Below are positions 62,773-64,000 of a stretch of DNA of 64,000 bases, piece after piece. Location of the stretch: positions 1 through 64,000 of the forward strand of contig OY970334.1 in the NCBI GenBank assembly GCA_963717445.1. Reading direction: 5' to 3'. Both the position numbers and the translations under genes were made by a program. Position 1 is the first letter of the stretch; every line of letters begins with the position of its first letter. A model generated the notes under the pieces. It was not told the DNA's origin. It did not search any database and saw only the letters and a list, made by a program, of their open reading frames with translations. This DNA is from JAGVPT01 sp963717445. Lineage in GTDB: Bacteria > Bacteroidota > Ignavibacteria > UBA10030 > UBA8401.

Positions 62773-64000
62773 TCAGTGAATTTCGATTCCATGTTTATAT
62801 TGGAATTGCCGCAATGCTTCCCATGTCAGGGGCTGGGGCATCTGCTTCATCAACTCGTTCCAGGTTATTTCTTCCATACCGTTGTCGACGCGGACCATCG
62901 AAATGCATTTTTCTACCGGGCAGACGATAAAACAGAGCCTGCAACCGACGCAATCCGATTCACGCACTTTGGGCTGATTCTTTCCGTTATGTGGAAGCAG
63001 ATCGATGCATTGATGTGCGGTGTCTTCACACGCAATATAACAGAGATTGCATTGAATGCATTTCGACTCGTCGATCCGGGCCACAGCTTTATAAAGAAGG
63101 TTTAAATTGCCGAAGTCGGAAATGCATTTGAGCGATCGCCCTCGCACATCGTCAAGTGTGTGATAATTTTTTTCTTCCATCCAATTCGTCAGTCCCTCTA
63201 TCATATCTTCGACGATGCGGAACCCGTGATGCATGACCGCAGTGCACACCTGGACAGAAGATGCTCCTAGCAGGATAAACTCCAGCGCATCACGCCACGT
63301 CGATATTCCCCCGATGGCGGAGATAGGGAGGTTGATCTCGGGGTCGGTAGCAATTTGTGAGACCATGTTAAGGGCAATCGGTTTCACCGCAGGGCCTGCA
63401 TACCCGCCATGCCCTCCTTTGCCGTCAACGGAAGGATTCAGCTCGAACGTGTCGAGGTCGACACCCATGATGGTGTTGATGGTATTGATGAGCGAAATGC
63501 CGTTCGCTTTCCCTTTTTTTGCTGCACGCCCGGGAAAACGAATATCGGAAATATTCGGTGTGAGTTTAACGAGAACAGGAATGGTCGAAACCTCAGTGAC
63601 CCATTCGGTGATCATGGCGCAATATTCGGGAACCTGGCCGACGGCTGAGCCCATGCCACGCTCGCTCATGCCGTGGGGACAACCATAATTCAATTCGATA
63701 CCGTCGCATCCTGTATCGATGGTCCGTTTGACAATGTCATGCCATGTTTCACGCTTCGATTCCACCATCAATGAAGTAATGAGAGCCCGGTCTGGCCATA
63801 GTTTTTTTGTTTCCGCAATTTCCTTCAGATTCACTTCAATCGAACGGTCGCTGATGAGTTCGATATTGTTGAGACCGATAATTTTTTGACCGTTGTAGTC
63901 CATTGAGCCGTACCGGTTGACGACATTCATCACCGGCTCGCCGATTGTTTTCCACACAGCACCGCCCCAGCCTGATTCGAATGCTTTGCAGACCTGATAT
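62773..64000 (-). CDS. preA: dihydropyrimidine dehydrogenase subunit PreA-like, 5' end outside window
   Basis: The frame is open to the window end (GWGGAVWKTIGEPV before the first listed Val), so the N-terminus is missing. Visible are the FMN TIM-barrel with DGIELNYGCPHGM (active-site cysteine region), ISAIGGISTWRDALEF and GASSVQVCTAVM, and two [4Fe-4S] clusters at the C-terminus (CIQCNLCYIACED, CVGCRLCFIVCPVEKC). It reduces uracil and thymine with NADH via PreT, not seen here. It resembles PyrD 16 kb upstream, as the family does. Confidence 0.93.
   Translation of the reverse strand, partial: YQVCKAFESGWGGAVWKTIGEPVMNVVNRYGSMDYNGQKIIGLNNIELISDRSIEVNLKEIAETKKLWPDRALITSLMVESKRETWHDIVKRTIDTGCDGIELNYGCPHGMSERGMGSAVGQVPEYCAMITEWVTEVSTIPVLVKLTPNISDIRFPGRAAKKGKANGISLINTINTIMGVDLDTFELNPSVDGKGGHGGYAGPAVKPIALNMVSQIATDPEINLPISAIGGISTWRDALEFILLGASSVQVCTAVMHHGFRIVEDMIEGLTNWMEEKNYHTLDDVRGRSLKCISDFGNLNLLYKAVARIDESKCIQCNLCYIACEDTAHQCIDLLPHNGKNQPKVRESDCVGCRLCFIVCPVEKCISMVRVDNGMEEITWNELMKQMPQPLTWEALRQFQYKHGIEIH

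Overview
The window looks like a chromosomal contig from the Ignavibacteria/Chlorobi branch of the Bacteroidota. The evidence is three secreted proteins ending in a type IX secretion (T9SS) sorting domain with the YPNPFNP signature, a SusC/TonB-type receptor, a thioredoxin-reductase-like ferredoxin-NADP reductase, a Chlorobium-like tetrahydrobiopterin gene set, and promoters with a TAnnTTTG-type -7 box before several RNA genes. No species can be named from sequence alone.

Layout. 1-5.9 kb: a T9SS protein cut by the window edge, a TonB-dependent receptor and a beta-helix T9SS protein. 6.1-22.5 kb: a glycan-use locus with two clan-D alpha-galactosidase-like enzymes, a DUF4874/DUF4832 protein, a sodium:sugar symporter preceded by a 51-residue membrane peptide, a galactokinase-like GHMP kinase, a sugar-1-phosphate nucleotidyltransferase, a ROK regulator, a UDP-hexose 4-epimerase, a frameshifted orphan, NagB and a DUF4954 beta-helix protein. 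Together these suggest import of a galactose-containing sugar, phosphorylation, activation to UDP-sugar and epimerisation, with amino-sugar entry through NagB. 22.5-31 kb: an integrase remnant, tRNA-Lys, and a 7,193-bp phage-satellite-like island bounded by 72-bp direct repeats of the tRNA. The island carries integrase, DnaB-like helicase, a phage replication O-like protein, a terminase-small-like protein, a T9SS-secreted beta-propeller as cargo, and three intergenic terminators with a shared pseudoknot architecture.

31-38.7 kb: UspA behind a sigma-54-like promoter, tRNA-Leu, Maf, a B12-binding mutase subunit, a family B DNA polymerase, two tRNA-Ser genes, a GIY-YIG nuclease gene lying between a broken and an intact tRNA-Ser, and two peroxiredoxins. 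39.2-43.7 kb: a likely tetrahydrobiopterin operon (PTPS, FolE, two SDRs) followed by ferredoxin-NADP reductase and a 2-hydroxyacid dehydrogenase. 43.7-51 kb: a Spy-like protein, a TPR lipoprotein, PyrK-PyrD-FolC and Rho. 51.4-57.9 kb: thiolase, 3-hydroxyacyl-CoA dehydrogenase, acyl-CoA dehydrogenase and CoA-acylating (methyl)malonate-semialdehyde dehydrogenase. 58-64 kb, minus strand: reductive pyrimidine degradation (NCS1 permease, dihydropyrimidinase, PreA cut by the window edge) with three small membrane proteins. The semialdehyde dehydrogenase could finish the pyrimidine route.

The most interesting items are the three structured terminator RNAs of the island (two of them very alike in architecture but unrelated in sequence), the 344-bp GIY-YIG/tRNA-Ser unit, a T9SS cargo gene on a satellite-like island, an apparent ATT start codon for uspA, and three families of small palindromic intergenic repeats.
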